A DNA stretch of 64,000 nucleotides. Source: Planctomycetales bacterium (lineage in GTDB: Bacteria > Planctomycetota > Planctomycetia > Planctomycetales > Planctomycetaceae). Shown in pieces: positions 52,880 to 63,105 of the stretch. How positions within the stretch are numbered: the stretch's first letter is position 1; every line of letters begins with the position of its first letter. The DNA is taken from contig JANQPT010000012.1 in the NCBI GenBank assembly GCA_028285345.1, positions 248,001 to 312,000 of the forward strand, given 5' to 3'. The notes below the pieces were generated by a model that was given only the letters and a program-made list of their open reading frames with translations, had not been told where the DNA came from and made no database searches. Position numbers and translations under genes: made by a program.

Positions 52880-53392
52880 ATGGTTCGCCTCATGAGAAAC
52901 CTCGCGGGTGTCACCCTGTTCTCGCTGTTGCTCTGCGGCTGCGGTAGTGATCTCGAAGACGTCCCCGAGACGCTTCCCGTCACCGGCAGCGTCACCTTGG
53001 ACGGTTCACCCCTTCCGGACGCGACGGTTGTCTTTTCCGATGGAAAACAACTCACCGCCATGGGCGTCACCGACGGGTCCGGAAAATTCTCCTTAAAAAC
53101 CCGATTCAATTCCAAGGTGACTTCGCCAGGCGCCCCTCCCCGTGAATACTGGGTCACCGTTTCCAAGTCCATTCCGCCGGGAGGCATGGCGGAGGAGATT
53201 TACCAAACGAAGAAACGCGAAAACCGCGAACTTCGGGCAGCCGGTCAGATCCCCAAGCCGCAAGACCGAATCAAACCGCGCGTGCAAATCATCCCGCGCA
53301 ATTACTCCAGCGCCAACCAGACTCAGTTGAGAGCAGTCGTCAAAACTGGCCAGAGCAATGACTTCCCATTTGCGCTCCAGTCAAAGCCGTAG
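52880..53392 (+). CDS. Lipoprotein with carboxypeptidase-regulatory-like domain
   Basis: The 170-residue product begins with a lipoprotein signal: hydrophobic segment, then LLCGC, so Cys21 is the probable lipid-bearing residue. The following line TGSVTLDGSPLPDATVVFSDG (residues 36-56) matches the start of carboxypeptidase-regulatory-like beta-sandwich domains, which appear in many planctomycete lipoproteins next to DUF1559 genes. A Lys/Arg/Glu-rich segment follows. It is probably anchored to a membrane outside the cytoplasm. It runs divergently from the DUF1559 gene, so the link is positional only. Confidence 0.8.
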   Translation: MVRLMRNLAGVTLFSLLLCGCGSDLEDVPETLPVTGSVTLDGSPLPDATVVFSDGKQLTAMGVTDGSGKFSLKTRFNSKVTSPGAPPREYWVTVSKSIPPGGMAEEIYQTKKRENRELRAAGQIPKPQDRIKPRVQIIPRNYSSANQTQLRAVVKTGQSNDFPFALQSKP

Positions 53393-53451
53393 TAGGAACA
53401 CGTGAGTTCCAGCACGGGAAACTCCACTCGGCGACGTCCGGTCGGGCTCCT

Positions 53452-56400
53452 TTACTCGACAGAGACTGGCTTGCCGGACTGAAACGCTTGGTCAATTTCG
53501 ATCGGGCGATCGGTCAGCATAGACGCCGGGATCGTCCGCACGTGGATGTCCTGCTGCGGAAACGCGATCTCAATATTGTGTTCACGGAACACGCGGTCGA
53601 TCTCCGTGTGCAGATCGTTGATTACGCCCAATCGGTTGTCTAAATTCGGCAGATATGCACGCAACACAAAATCGAGCGTGCTCGCGCCGAAGCCTTCAAA
53701 ATTTGCCAACGGCACCGGATCGTCCAAGATCAATTCGTGATCCGCAGCCACCTGCAGCAACAATTTGCGAGTCAATGCGGTATCCGAACCATAGGCCACG
53801 CCGACATTCACCACGACACGGTTGACTTGATCAGACAGCGTCCAGTTCAACAGCCGCCCGGTGATAAATTCCTTATTCGGAACGATCAACTCTTTGCGGT
53901 CCCAATTCGTAATGGTTGTCGCCCGAATACGAATCTTGGAAACCACGCCGCTGACGTCGCCAATCGTAATGATGTCGCCCACTCGAATCGGGCGTTCAAA
54001 CAGAATGATGATCCCCGAAATGAAATTCGCAAAAATCTCCTGCAGACCGAATCCCAATCCCAAACTTGCGGCGGCAAACAGCCACTGCATTTGCGTCCAG
54101 CCGACCCCGATCACGCCCAAGGCGATCGCCAACCCCAAAATCATAATCCCATACCGCGCCAAGCTCGAAATGGCATAGCGGAATCCCGGTTCAAACGGCA
54201 AGCCCCGCAGCAACGACATTTCGATCAGTCCCGGCACGTTCTGAGCCGCGATCACCGCTAAGATGCTGACCAGAACTGCCAGCCCCAGATCAACCAACGT
54301 GATCGGCTTTTGCTGATCGATTGTGCGCGTCTTCGTTTGCCCGTCGTCCGGATCGACGTACTCTTCCGTCACTGCGACAGTGGTCGACCAGAGCTCGAAC
54401 TGATTTAACGCTCCCAGTGCCTGTGTTACGTCAGACCAAACTAGCCACATTCCCGCCAAGAAGAGGATAAAAATGGATGTCTTGACGAGTTTCTGTGCCT
54501 GTGACGTGCTCGCCTTGAGATCAGGTTCCAACTCCGCGTCAATCGGAACGGGCGGCGTGGGGCTCTGCTCTGCGGATGCCTGTTCTTCCAATTCGCGTTG
54601 CCGGCGCAGCCGAGCCTGTTCCAAGGCCAATCCACGCCGCTTGACCAGCAAGAATCGGTTTAAGAGTGCGTCCAAAAACAACAACACGATCAGCAGCCAT
54701 GCCGTGTCGCCGAGCCGCGTGCCCAACTGCACCACGGTATAGTAGTATCCCATCGCCGCCAAGACCGCCATCGCGGCCGGCAAGACACAGGCAACGGCGT
54801 AAACGACATACTGCAGGCGTCCCGCCCAGCCTTCCGATTGGCCGTTGATGATGTCATTGAAGACTCCCGCGCGCGGCCGAAGAATTCGCTGCGACACAAT
54901 CGTCAACAGCACTAACAGTACGATCGCACACAGCCGGCCCAGCGAGTCCTCCCAGTGTTCATTGACCGACTGGGCATGCGTTGCCGCCGCCACGAAAATC
55001 AATGGCAGGCAGGCAGGCGTCGCCCAGCGCAACTGTTTGCGCACCTCCCGCACGGTCCTGTTTGTCCAGGCGAAATGCTTTTCCGCCAATCCTTTTGACG
55101 CACAACATTGACGCAGGACTTCTAAGGGCAGATAGACCGCCGCAGTGATCGCTAAGCTATGCGAAATTACCAGCGCAAACTCCGTCGGATTCGGCCGGGC
55201 GTCAATCCTCCAGGAGATATACCACACCAACGCCGGCCAGATCGCCGCCACCAACAGTGTCAGAACCACCGCCTGCAATGTGGGAGCGAATTGGTGGCAG
55301 CCGGGCCGTGACGCGACCTCGCCGGTGCTGACGATTGCCTGGCGCAGCCGCCGTCGATAATAGATCAACACGATAAACAGCACGGCGCTGATCCCAACCT
55401 CGACGACATCCTGCCAACGCCAAGTCGTGAACGCCGTCAGTAATTTCTGCCATTCCTCAGGCGTGGTGATCCACACCAAGGCGGCGCCGGCGTGCGTCAG
55501 AATTGAGCGGCCGTCCTCGTCCTTGCCCGCCCACAGCGGCGGGTCGCTGCGAATCCACAACACGCGCTCGTCGATAAAATTCTTGTAGTCTGATGTGAGC
55601 GTCATCAAACCGATTTCTTCCTTGTCGATCTCAAGCTGAACGCTTATGAGCTTCTTCGAGTTCTCCACCACGTCCTTCAGTAGCGCTTTGCGGACGTCCA
55701 ACAAGTTCCGCACCGCGTCTTTGGCGGTCTGAACGTCTCCCTCATCCGGTTTGTGATCCAAACCGGCCAGAGTTTGATCCACCGCGGCGTCGAGATCGGC
55801 CAAGCGATCCAGCTCTTTTTCGATCTTATATCTGCGAAAACGGAGCCGGTTCATCTGCTCCTGGCGCGCATCAATCTGAGCCCGGTAGTGCGACACGTCC
55901 GGAATCAAATTGCGCTGCTCGCGAAAATGCATGCCAATCGCATCGGTCTGACCGACCGTCTCGACCAGTTGGCGGTCCCCATCAAATTGATTCTTCAGAG
56001 CGTCCAGCTCTTTTTTCACCGCAATCAGCCGTTGTTCGGCCTTCTGCAGATCGTCTGTCAGTTTGACGTTGAGCTGAGCATCGGCGTTGTTATTCTCTGC
56101 GATTTGAGACAGCTCCGGAGCCGCCTGAATCGCCGCTTGCCGCGCCTGCCACGAACGGATCTTTGCTTGTTGGCTCCGCAGAAGGCTGACGTTTTTTTGC
56201 AGTGTCTCGACCTGCTTCTCAAACACCGCGATTTGCAATGAAAGCGCGTCGCGCTGCGTCCGCAGCAGGCCCGCCTTGTTCTCGGCCTCATACAGCGACA
56301 ATTCCGCACGCTCTGCCGCCAGTTGGTTTTCAAGTTCGCGGACCCGCGTGCGCTGCATGATCTTCTGCGCCGCCGAGAGTTGCGGCAACTCATCCGGTTT

Positions 56401-57030
56401 GGCCGGCAAATCAAGTTGCTCGCGGGCTTTCTCCAGCCGTTGTTCGGTCTTCAACCCCGCAATCTCCGCCACCCGCGCGCTGCGGCGTGTATCCTCGTTC
56501 TTCACATCCGACAGTTTCTTGCGAAAACCGTCCTGCGGATCATCGAGCGATTTCTGCCACGCCTTGAGTTCCGTCTCAAACAGTTGCAGCGTCTTTTCAA
56601 CTTCCTCCAGTTCTTGGGGAAGACTGTCTTCGAGCGACTGATTCAGCTCTTTCAGTTCCTTTGGTGGGGATTTGGCGGCCTCCTGTCTCTGCTCTTCGAG
56701 CTTCAATCGTTCGGGGATCTTTTCCTGCTGTCGCTGGAGCTTTCGGGAGTTCTCCTCCCAAACGGAGGCCGACTGCAGTGACTTCTTGGCTTGATCGTAT
56801 AACTCCAGCACTTTCGCCTTTTGTGCTTCATCCAGCCCTTCAGCCTCCTCGGCGGACTTGCGCTGGGTCTCGAGACTCTCCTGGGTGACTTTGGGGGGCT
56901 CTGGCTCTGCCTGATCCTGTGCCGGCAGCGAACTCGCCACACACAGTACACCAATCATCCAGCAAACCAGCGTTCTCAGAGCTTGGCACGCTTGCTCTCG
57001 TCGCACAGTCAACATCGCGAAATCCATCAT
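53452..57030 (-). CDS. Large mechanosensitive channel of the MscK/KefA type
   Basis: The start is the ATG at 57030. The 1192-residue product has a signal-like segment at about 20-35, then several hundred residues of coiled coil in the periplasm (Glu/Gln/Lys-rich heptads), as in MscK. Around eleven hydrophobic segments then lead to the MscS domain near 960-1180, which has the pore-lining Gly/Ala-rich helix (LFAAASLGLGFGLQEIFANFISGIIIL), then ERPIRVGDIITIGDVSGVV and NWDRKELIVPNKEF. MscS-family channels open under membrane tension and let solutes out on osmotic downshock. The length and periplasmic coil point to the MscK subgroup. It stands alone on the minus strand. Confidence 0.9.
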   Translation of the reverse strand: MMDFAMLTVRREQACQALRTLVCWMIGVLCVASSLPAQDQAEPEPPKVTQESLETQRKSAEEAEGLDEAQKAKVLELYDQAKKSLQSASVWEENSRKLQRQQEKIPERLKLEEQRQEAAKSPPKELKELNQSLEDSLPQELEEVEKTLQLFETELKAWQKSLDDPQDGFRKKLSDVKNEDTRRSARVAEIAGLKTEQRLEKAREQLDLPAKPDELPQLSAAQKIMQRTRVRELENQLAAERAELSLYEAENKAGLLRTQRDALSLQIAVFEKQVETLQKNVSLLRSQQAKIRSWQARQAAIQAAPELSQIAENNNADAQLNVKLTDDLQKAEQRLIAVKKELDALKNQFDGDRQLVETVGQTDAIGMHFREQRNLIPDVSHYRAQIDARQEQMNRLRFRRYKIEKELDRLADLDAAVDQTLAGLDHKPDEGDVQTAKDAVRNLLDVRKALLKDVVENSKKLISVQLEIDKEEIGLMTLTSDYKNFIDERVLWIRSDPPLWAGKDEDGRSILTHAGAALVWITTPEEWQKLLTAFTTWRWQDVVEVGISAVLFIVLIYYRRRLRQAIVSTGEVASRPGCHQFAPTLQAVVLTLLVAAIWPALVWYISWRIDARPNPTEFALVISHSLAITAAVYLPLEVLRQCCASKGLAEKHFAWTNRTVREVRKQLRWATPACLPLIFVAAATHAQSVNEHWEDSLGRLCAIVLLVLLTIVSQRILRPRAGVFNDIINGQSEGWAGRLQYVVYAVACVLPAAMAVLAAMGYYYTVVQLGTRLGDTAWLLIVLLFLDALLNRFLLVKRRGLALEQARLRRQRELEEQASAEQSPTPPVPIDAELEPDLKASTSQAQKLVKTSIFILFLAGMWLVWSDVTQALGALNQFELWSTTVAVTEEYVDPDDGQTKTRTIDQQKPITLVDLGLAVLVSILAVIAAQNVPGLIEMSLLRGLPFEPGFRYAISSLARYGIMILGLAIALGVIGVGWTQMQWLFAAASLGLGFGLQEIFANFISGIIILFERPIRVGDIITIGDVSGVVSKIRIRATTITNWDRKELIVPNKEFITGRLLNWTLSDQVNRVVVNVGVAYGSDTALTRKLLLQVAADHELILDDPVPLANFEGFGASTLDFVLRAYLPNLDNRLGVINDLHTEIDRVFREHNIEIAFPQQDIHVRTIPASMLTDRPIEIDQAFQSGKPVSVE

Positions 57031-57165
57031 TCTCGTCCAAGTCGCAGCATTTGGCGTAGGTTCGCCCCGTCGCCGCAGTCTATGACAGTTTGCCGCAGGC
57101 TGTACAGACCAGCGCACCGCTCAAATCAGGCCAGTTCCATTCGGGATGAGACGCGATCCCACGCG

Positions 57166-57354
57166 CTAGTCCTGCTCGGGACGGCTTGAAAGCCGCACGG
57201 ATCCGTCACGATCCAGCTCGACGTGAATCTCGTTGGCATGACAGCAAACGGGACAATCCTCGACATACCGCTGGTCTGAACCCGCCGAGGGATCCACCGG
57301 AATGACGATTTCTTCGCCACAGGACTCGCAGAAATATGTCGCTTCGTCTTGCAT
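57166..57354 (-). CDS. CPXCG-type cysteine-rich protein
   Basis: The ATG at 57354 gives 62 residues; an in-frame TTG at 57366 would add four. Two Cys pairs are seen: CESC near residue 9-12 and CPVC near 34-37, the spacing of the short Cys-rich CPXCG group. Such proteins are taken to bind zinc, but the role is not known. It sits just before the MscK-like gene start on the same strand in reading order (its stop is 135 nt upstream of that start). Confidence 0.8.
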   Translation of the reverse strand: MQDEATYFCESCGEEIVIPVDPSAGSDQRYVEDCPVCCHANEIHVELDRDGSVRLSSRPEQD

Positions 57355-57620
57355 TTGGGAGTTCAACCGGGCAAGGTAGATAAAACAAACAGTTTGCCGC
57401 TCATGGCCCGTGGTCCAAATTGAAATCCCAGTTCCGACAGCTGGAGGACTACCACTTAGCGCCGGAGGGTCGCTCTGAGGGTTTCAACGCGAGAGTTGAT
57501 ATCATTCTAGTGAACAACTGCAAAACGAGCGAACAGTTAGGCTCGGTCCCCACCGCGAGATTGTGGTAAGATCATGCAGGTTTTTGGCCATTTCATGAAG
57601 CTTGGGCAAACTGAGTAATC

Positions 57621-58550
57621 ATGGCGCGGATGGGAAAATGGATTGAGGGTCTTGCTCCCGGCGACAAGATTGTCGACGTGGCCGCGCAAACGCTGCAGGC
57701 TCGCATGGCCGCGGTGCAACATTACCTGCCTCGTGCTGCAGAATGGACCGAGGGATGCATCGAGGACGTGCACCAGCTGCGCGTCTCAACCCGCCGTGCA
57801 CGGTCGGCGATCGATCTCTACCACGACGTCCTCCCCTCATCGCGTGCAAAACGCGTTATCTCCAAATTGAAACGCATTCGACAAGCCGCGGGTGAGGCGC
57901 GGGACTGCGACGTGCTGATTCTACGACTCTCCGACGGCGCGGGACGCAAGAACAGCCGCGAAGAATTGGACCGCATCCTAAAGCGGCTCAGGCGCCAACG
58001 CGCCAGCGCGCAACCTCCCATTCGCGAGGCTTGCAAGCGACTGACCGCGAAGGACAAATTGCAGCGGCGTACGGATCAACTCATCGAGCGAATTCGGGAC
58101 AAGAGCGGAAAATCAGGATCACTGAAGTTCCGTATGTGGGCCCCCTCGGTGTTTCAACCGGTCGTCAAGCGGTTTCTGGCCGCTGCCCCCGAGACCAAAC
58201 CTCAGTTAGAAGATTTGCATCGTTTCCGCATCCGGGGCAAAGCACTCCGGTATACGATGGAATTGCTTGCGCCGGCGTATCCGTCCAACTTCCGCGACAA
58301 ACTTTATCCGCTGATCGGAGAACTCCAGCAACTTCTGGGCGACGTCAACGACCACTGCTCCGCGGCCGCGCGCTTTCGGCAACTCGTTGAAACCGCCGAG
58401 GACAAAGCGGAACAAAAACTGTTCAAACGGTTGTCCGACGACGAGGAACAGTTGATCGAGAGTTCACAAAAAGCGTTCTGGAAGTGGTGGACTCCCGACT
58501 TTCACCGCGAGTTGGAGAACGGATTGCAAGCCTACTGCCAGCGCGCGTAA
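57621..58550 (+). CDS. CHAD-domain protein
   Basis: The 309-residue product fits a full CHAD domain: VHQLRVSTRRARSAIDLY near 50-67 (the conserved basic helix), LKRIRQAAGEARDCDVLI near 82-99, and the RIRGKALRYTMELL line near 203-216. CHAD proteins have two helical bundles with basic patches that bind polyphosphate or other polyanions. No CYTH domain is fused. No polyphosphate enzyme gene is adjacent, so the ligand is inferred from the family. The gene runs convergently with the second DUF1501 gene. Confidence 0.88.
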   Translation: MARMGKWIEGLAPGDKIVDVAAQTLQARMAAVQHYLPRAAEWTEGCIEDVHQLRVSTRRARSAIDLYHDVLPSSRAKRVISKLKRIRQAAGEARDCDVLILRLSDGAGRKNSREELDRILKRLRRQRASAQPPIREACKRLTAKDKLQRRTDQLIERIRDKSGKSGSLKFRMWAPSVFQPVVKRFLAAAPETKPQLEDLHRFRIRGKALRYTMELLAPAYPSNFRDKLYPLIGELQQLLGDVNDHCSAAARFRQLVETAEDKAEQKLFKRLSDDEEQLIESSQKAFWKWWTPDFHRELENGLQAYCQRA

Positions 58551-58575
58551 GTAGCCACACCGTACCGATTCCGCA

Positions 58576-60003
58576 TCAGGCGAGAAGCGGTCGCACCACC
58601 TTGCCGTGCACGTCCGTCAGCCGGAAATCTCGTCCGGCGTAACGGTATGTCAACTGCTCATGGTCGAAGCCGAGCAAGTGCAGCATCGTCGCATGCAGAT
58701 CGTGAACGTGGACGCGGTCCTCGACCGCGCGAAACCCGAATTCATCCGTCGCACCGTGAACGTAACCCCCGCGCACGCCGCCTCCCGCCAACCAGCAGGT
58801 GAAGCCGTAATGGTTGTGGTCGCGGCCGTTGAGTTGGGGCAACTCCGCCACCGGCGTCCGGCCAAATTCGCCGCCCCACAATACCAATGTCGTCTCCAAT
58901 AAGCCGCGCTGCTTGAGATCCGACAAGAACGCGGCAATCGGCCGGTCCCACGCGCCCGCCAGCTTGCGGTGCTGTTTTTCAATGTCGTTGTGATTATCCC
59001 ACGGCTGCCCGGCGCCGCTCCAGAGTTGAATGAACCGCACGCCCCGTTCCAGCAAACGGCGGGTCATTAACAGTTGCCGTGCTGGAATTCCGTCGCCGTA
59101 ACTCTCCTGAATGTGTTTCGGCTCGCGGGCGATGTCGAACGCCTCCGCCGCTTCGCCCTGCATGCGAAACGCCAACTCGAACGACTGAATCCGAGATTCC
59201 AGTTGCGGGTCGTGTTGCCGCGTCACAGCGTGACGTTCATTGAGACGCCGCAACAATTCCAATTGCCGCCGCTGATCGCCCGGAGAGATCGTGTGGTTTT
59301 TGATGTTGGCGATCAGCTTGTCAATCTGCCGTTGTTTGCTGTTGATGTACGTTCCCTGGTACGCTCCGGGCAAAAAGGCGGACCGCCAATTGCGCGTGGC
59401 GACGATCGGATATCCGCCGGGACACATCACGATAAAGCCCGGTAGATTCTGGTTCTCAGAACCAAGTCCATACGTGACCCACGCGCCCATACTGGGACGG
59501 GGCAATTGGCCTTCGCCGCAGTTCATCAACATCAACGACGGTTCGTGATTGGGAACATCCGCATACATCGAACGGACGACCGCGATGTCGTCGATACATT
59601 GGGCCGTCTGTGAGAACAGCTCCGAAACTTCGATCCCGGACTCGCCATATTTGCGGAACCGAAACGGCGAGCGCATCGCCGCGCCGGTCTTGCGTTCGGT
59701 TCTCAGGTTCGCCGTCGGCAGCGGCTGGCCGTGCCGCTTGTTCAATTCCGGCTTGGGGTCGAACGTGTCCAGATGCGACGGCCCCCCGTTCATAAACAGA
59801 TGCACGACTTGCCGCGCCCGCGGCGCGAAGTGCGGCCGTTTCGGCGCGAGCGGTCCCGACGTTCCCGTACCCGCAGCCGGGAGCATGCCGGCGTCGTTCA
59901 TCACGCCGGCGAGCGCCAGCATCCCCAAACCCGTGCCGCTGCGGGTCAGCAGTTCGCGGCGCGAATAGGGAATCGAGTTGTCAGGTTCGTGATTGTTCCA
60001 CAT
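58576..60003 (-). CDS. DUF1501 Tat-exported protein 2
   Basis: The start is the ATG at 60003 (MWNNHEPDN); a frame further up to 60081 has no support. The 475-residue product has a Tat line SRRELLTRSGTGLGMLALAG near residues 15-34. It shares with DUF1501 protein 1 the LFMNGGPSHLDTFDPKPELNK line, IEVSELFSQTAQCIDDI, GGEFGRTPVAELPQLNGRDHN and the end TYRYAGRDFRLTDVHGKVV. Its cytochrome partner is encoded directly upstream. This second pair supports duplication of the entire two-gene unit rather than of single genes. Confidence 0.9.
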   Translation of the reverse strand: MWNNHEPDNSIPYSRRELLTRSGTGLGMLALAGVMNDAGMLPAAGTGTSGPLAPKRPHFAPRARQVVHLFMNGGPSHLDTFDPKPELNKRHGQPLPTANLRTERKTGAAMRSPFRFRKYGESGIEVSELFSQTAQCIDDIAVVRSMYADVPNHEPSLMLMNCGEGQLPRPSMGAWVTYGLGSENQNLPGFIVMCPGGYPIVATRNWRSAFLPGAYQGTYINSKQRQIDKLIANIKNHTISPGDQRRQLELLRRLNERHAVTRQHDPQLESRIQSFELAFRMQGEAAEAFDIAREPKHIQESYGDGIPARQLLMTRRLLERGVRFIQLWSGAGQPWDNHNDIEKQHRKLAGAWDRPIAAFLSDLKQRGLLETTLVLWGGEFGRTPVAELPQLNGRDHNHYGFTCWLAGGGVRGGYVHGATDEFGFRAVEDRVHVHDLHATMLHLLGFDHEQLTYRYAGRDFRLTDVHGKVVRPLLA

Positions 60004-60061
60004 CGTTTTAATTGAATTCAAATTCTCACTCGACTTCGTCGCGAGACTCCAAATCGACGAT

Positions 60062-60137
60062 GGGTGGCTGGGGTCGAGCAAAGCGAGCCCCCAGTTTATG
60101 AACCTGGGGGCGGACTAACGTCCGACCCCAGCCACCC
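60062..60137. repeat. 76-nt nested palindrome with GGGTGGCTGGGGTCG ends
   Basis: Perfect 15-bp ends at 60062-60076 and 60123-60137 enclose a second stem GCCCCCAG / CTGGGGGC (60087-60094 and 60104-60111) and a third small palindrome GGACTAACGTCC (60113-60124). Its right half recurs in opposite direction at 28119-28155. It fills the spacer between the cytochrome stop (60161) and the DUF1501 start (60003). Confidence 0.75.
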
Positions 60138-60160
60138 TGAAACATTTTTTCCCACAAAAC

Positions 60161-62956
60161 CTAATCGAAAAATGCAAATTCGTTGGTCATCAACAGCGCT
60201 TGCACATACTGTTGCCAGTTCTTCTCTTCCGGGTCGCGGCCCAAGAATTGCGCCGCGAATTCTGCTTCTTCAATGGACGGATCCCGCGCAAACAGGATGA
60301 CGTACACACGTCGCACGCGATCGGTGGTCTCAGTGATCGTGGCGATATCGTGACGCGCCGAAACGCGTCGCGCCACTTCGCCGACAAAGCGGTGATTCAT
60401 CAAGAACAAAGCTTGCGGGGCGATGGTCGTCGTGTCTCGCCCGGGACTGGTGGCGGCCGGGTCGGGAAAATCAAACGCGCGGAACAACTCGGGTAAATCC
60501 ATCCGATCGACAAACCCATAGATGGTGCGCCGCGATGAGAATTCGCTTCCACTGATGTCGACCGGCGGCCCGCCGATTTGCCGATCGAGATCTCCCGAAA
60601 CGGCCAGCAACGAGTCCCGCAGCGCCTCGAAATCGAGCCGGCGACGATTCATCCGCCACAGCAGCCGGTTCTGTGGATCCTCCGCCGCCTCCCGCACTCG
60701 GGATTGACTCGATTGACGATAGGCGGATGAGAGCATGATCCGTCGATGCAGCCGTTTGAGAGACCAGCCGTCGTTGACAAAGGTCGTCGCCAAATAATCC
60801 AACAGCAGCGGGTGCGACGGCGGCTCGCTCCGCAAGCCAAAATCACTCGGCGTTCGCACCAAACCTCGCCCGAAGTGATGCAGCCAAACTCGATTGACCA
60901 ACACGCGCGCGGTGAGGGGATTGGCGGGATCGACGATCGCCCGCGCCATTTCAAGCCGTCCGCTACCCGGACCGAAGCCGCCCGATTCGTCGGCGGAGAG
61001 GAATTGCGGAAATCGCCGCGGAACCTGCTTGCCCGGGCGATGCGGATTGCCGCGCAGAAAGATGCGGGGATCGTATCGTTCATCGGCGTCGTACAGCACC
61101 ATTGCCCGCGGCGGCGCGTGCCGTTGGCTCGAAAGATGTGACTGCAGTTCCGCAAGCAGTTTCTTGAATTCGTTTTGAGCCGGACGATCGGGCAGCAACG
61201 TTAAGAACTCCCAGCCGTCCAGAACCGCTACCTCGGGGGGCGATCCCGCACCGTAGAAAACACGTCGCAACTCTTCCTCGGCGGCGTCGGGCAAAGCGGA
61301 CGGCCTCGGTTGTTTTTGCTCGGCTGCGGATGCAACCATCTTCTGCCATTTCTCGCTGATTTGGTGCAGCAGCCGGCCATAGCAACCGGCCAGTTCCTCA
61401 ATCGACGTTGGCCGCGACTCCTTAACCGCCGCCAGGACCAATGGATGGCACACTTGCTCTGAGGAATCCAGCGCCTCATAGCCCTCGATGGTCCGCGTCA
61501 TTCCTTCGGCAAACTTGTCCGGCTTTAGCTCGGCGCAGGCGTGCCAGAGACTCCAAACCGGGTCCTGCGACTTACGCGTTCGGGTCAAATAACTCTGCCA
61601 TCGCTGAATCATCGTCGGATTCAGATCGCCCGCCTCGACCAGCAGCATGAAATTCTCAGTCGGCGGTTGATGCCGTTTGGCATGCGCCGCCATCAGGTAT
61701 TCGACAACACGCTCGCGGGCTGAGGCGACGAGTTCCGCGTGCTTGCGAGTGACAAACTTCTCCAGTTTTTGCTGCCGCTGTTCCAATTCGCGCGAAAACT
61801 TGCGGTAGCCTTCCGTTTTGGGCGGCGGTTCGAACAGCGGATGGACGATCGGTTCGGTGGAACTTCGAAACACGCCGTACAGCCCGTAATAGTCCGACAT
61901 GCGAATCGGGTCGAATTTGTGATCGTGGCAGCGGGAGCAGGTGACCGTCAGCCCCATCAGCCCCCGCGTCACGACGTCGATGCGGTCGTCGATGATGTCG
62001 TGGACATTGCCGGAAAACCGAGCGCCGAGCGTCAAGAACCCCATCGCCGCCAAGGCCTGCGGGTTTGATTCCGGTTCGAGTTGATCGGCCGCTAGCTGTT
62101 CGGTGATGAATCGGTCGTACGGCAAATCTTCGTTCAGCGCGCGGACCACATAGTCTCGATAAGCATACGCCCAGGGGTAGCGTTTCTCCCCGAAATGCAC
62201 ATATCCCTTGTTGTCGGCGTATCGCGCAACGTCCAGCCAGTATCGTCCCCACCGCTCTCCATAGTGGGGCGATGCTAACAGGCGGTCGACTAACGCTTCG
62301 TAAGCGTGGCCGGACTGATCTCTGAGAAACACCGCCGTCTCCTCCGCCGTCGGCGGAAGCCCCGTCAGGTCAAATGTCGCACGGCGGAGCAGCGTGAGGC
62401 GGTCCGCTGCGGGAGACGGACTGAGACCGGCGGATTCCAGACGTGCCAAGATGAAGCGATCGATCGGCGTGCGCGGCCATGCGGAGTCCTGGACCTCCGG
62501 CGGATCGGGCGACGCTACCGGCTGATACGCCCAATGCCGCTCGAACGCATCATCTGGCGCTGCAGTCGGCTTGTCTGAACCCGGCCACGGCAGTCCCATT
62601 TTGACCCAGCGAGTCAGTGCGGCGACTTCCTGTCGGGTCAGTTGTTCCTCGGGAGGCATCTGCACGTCGCCGTCGTAGCGAATCGCCGACACCAACCGGC
62701 TCTGATCAGGATTCCCCGGTGTGACGATTTTTCCGTCATCCCCGCCTTGCAGCACTGCCTGCCGAGAATCGAGCCGGATCCCCAGTTCCTGTTTTTCCGG
62801 TCCGTGACATGAGAAGCACTTCTCCGCCAGCACCGGCCGCACGCGTTTCTCAAAGAATGCCGCTTGTTCCGCCGTGACCACCTTCGTTCCGTCGTCGGCG
62901 CATAACGGCGCGCACAATAGGACGGAAAAAATGAGTAGCGATCGCAGAATCGGCAT
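60161..62956 (-). CDS. PSCyt1-DUF1549-DUF1553 cytochrome protein 2
   Basis: The 931-residue product has a signal peptide (about 1-21). PSCyt1 has CFSCHG near residue 48. DUF1549 shows TPIDRFILARLE, RRATFDLTGLPPTAEET and RYGERWGRYWLDVARYADNKG. A CSRCHDHKFDPI motif near 345 is a second CxxCH. DUF1553 closes with TARVLVNRVWLHHFGRGLVRTPSDFG. It is shorter than cytochrome protein 1 because the sandwich insert of about 170 residues is missing. The protein probably works outside the cytoplasm with the DUF1501 protein encoded next. The middle part has several helical stretches without known motif. Confidence 0.9.
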   Translation of the reverse strand: MPILRSLLIFSVLLCAPLCADDGTKVVTAEQAAFFEKRVRPVLAEKCFSCHGPEKQELGIRLDSRQAVLQGGDDGKIVTPGNPDQSRLVSAIRYDGDVQMPPEEQLTRQEVAALTRWVKMGLPWPGSDKPTAAPDDAFERHWAYQPVASPDPPEVQDSAWPRTPIDRFILARLESAGLSPSPAADRLTLLRRATFDLTGLPPTAEETAVFLRDQSGHAYEALVDRLLASPHYGERWGRYWLDVARYADNKGYVHFGEKRYPWAYAYRDYVVRALNEDLPYDRFITEQLAADQLEPESNPQALAAMGFLTLGARFSGNVHDIIDDRIDVVTRGLMGLTVTCSRCHDHKFDPIRMSDYYGLYGVFRSSTEPIVHPLFEPPPKTEGYRKFSRELEQRQQKLEKFVTRKHAELVASARERVVEYLMAAHAKRHQPPTENFMLLVEAGDLNPTMIQRWQSYLTRTRKSQDPVWSLWHACAELKPDKFAEGMTRTIEGYEALDSSEQVCHPLVLAAVKESRPTSIEELAGCYGRLLHQISEKWQKMVASAAEQKQPRPSALPDAAEEELRRVFYGAGSPPEVAVLDGWEFLTLLPDRPAQNEFKKLLAELQSHLSSQRHAPPRAMVLYDADERYDPRIFLRGNPHRPGKQVPRRFPQFLSADESGGFGPGSGRLEMARAIVDPANPLTARVLVNRVWLHHFGRGLVRTPSDFGLRSEPPSHPLLLDYLATTFVNDGWSLKRLHRRIMLSSAYRQSSQSRVREAAEDPQNRLLWRMNRRRLDFEALRDSLLAVSGDLDRQIGGPPVDISGSEFSSRRTIYGFVDRMDLPELFRAFDFPDPAATSPGRDTTTIAPQALFLMNHRFVGEVARRVSARHDIATITETTDRVRRVYVILFARDPSIEEAEFAAQFLGRDPEEKNWQQYVQALLMTNEFAFFD

Positions 62957-63105
62957 GGCGGACGTCTCAGACGGACCGGCGTGTTGTTCAGGGAGGAACC
63001 TCCATTATGATCGCGCAGCCGGTTTCTGTCGAGGTGGACGATCAGACGTCCGTGTCGCTATTGCGGCGAACGGGGTCGACGACGACTCAAATGGTGCGGG
63101 CCGGT

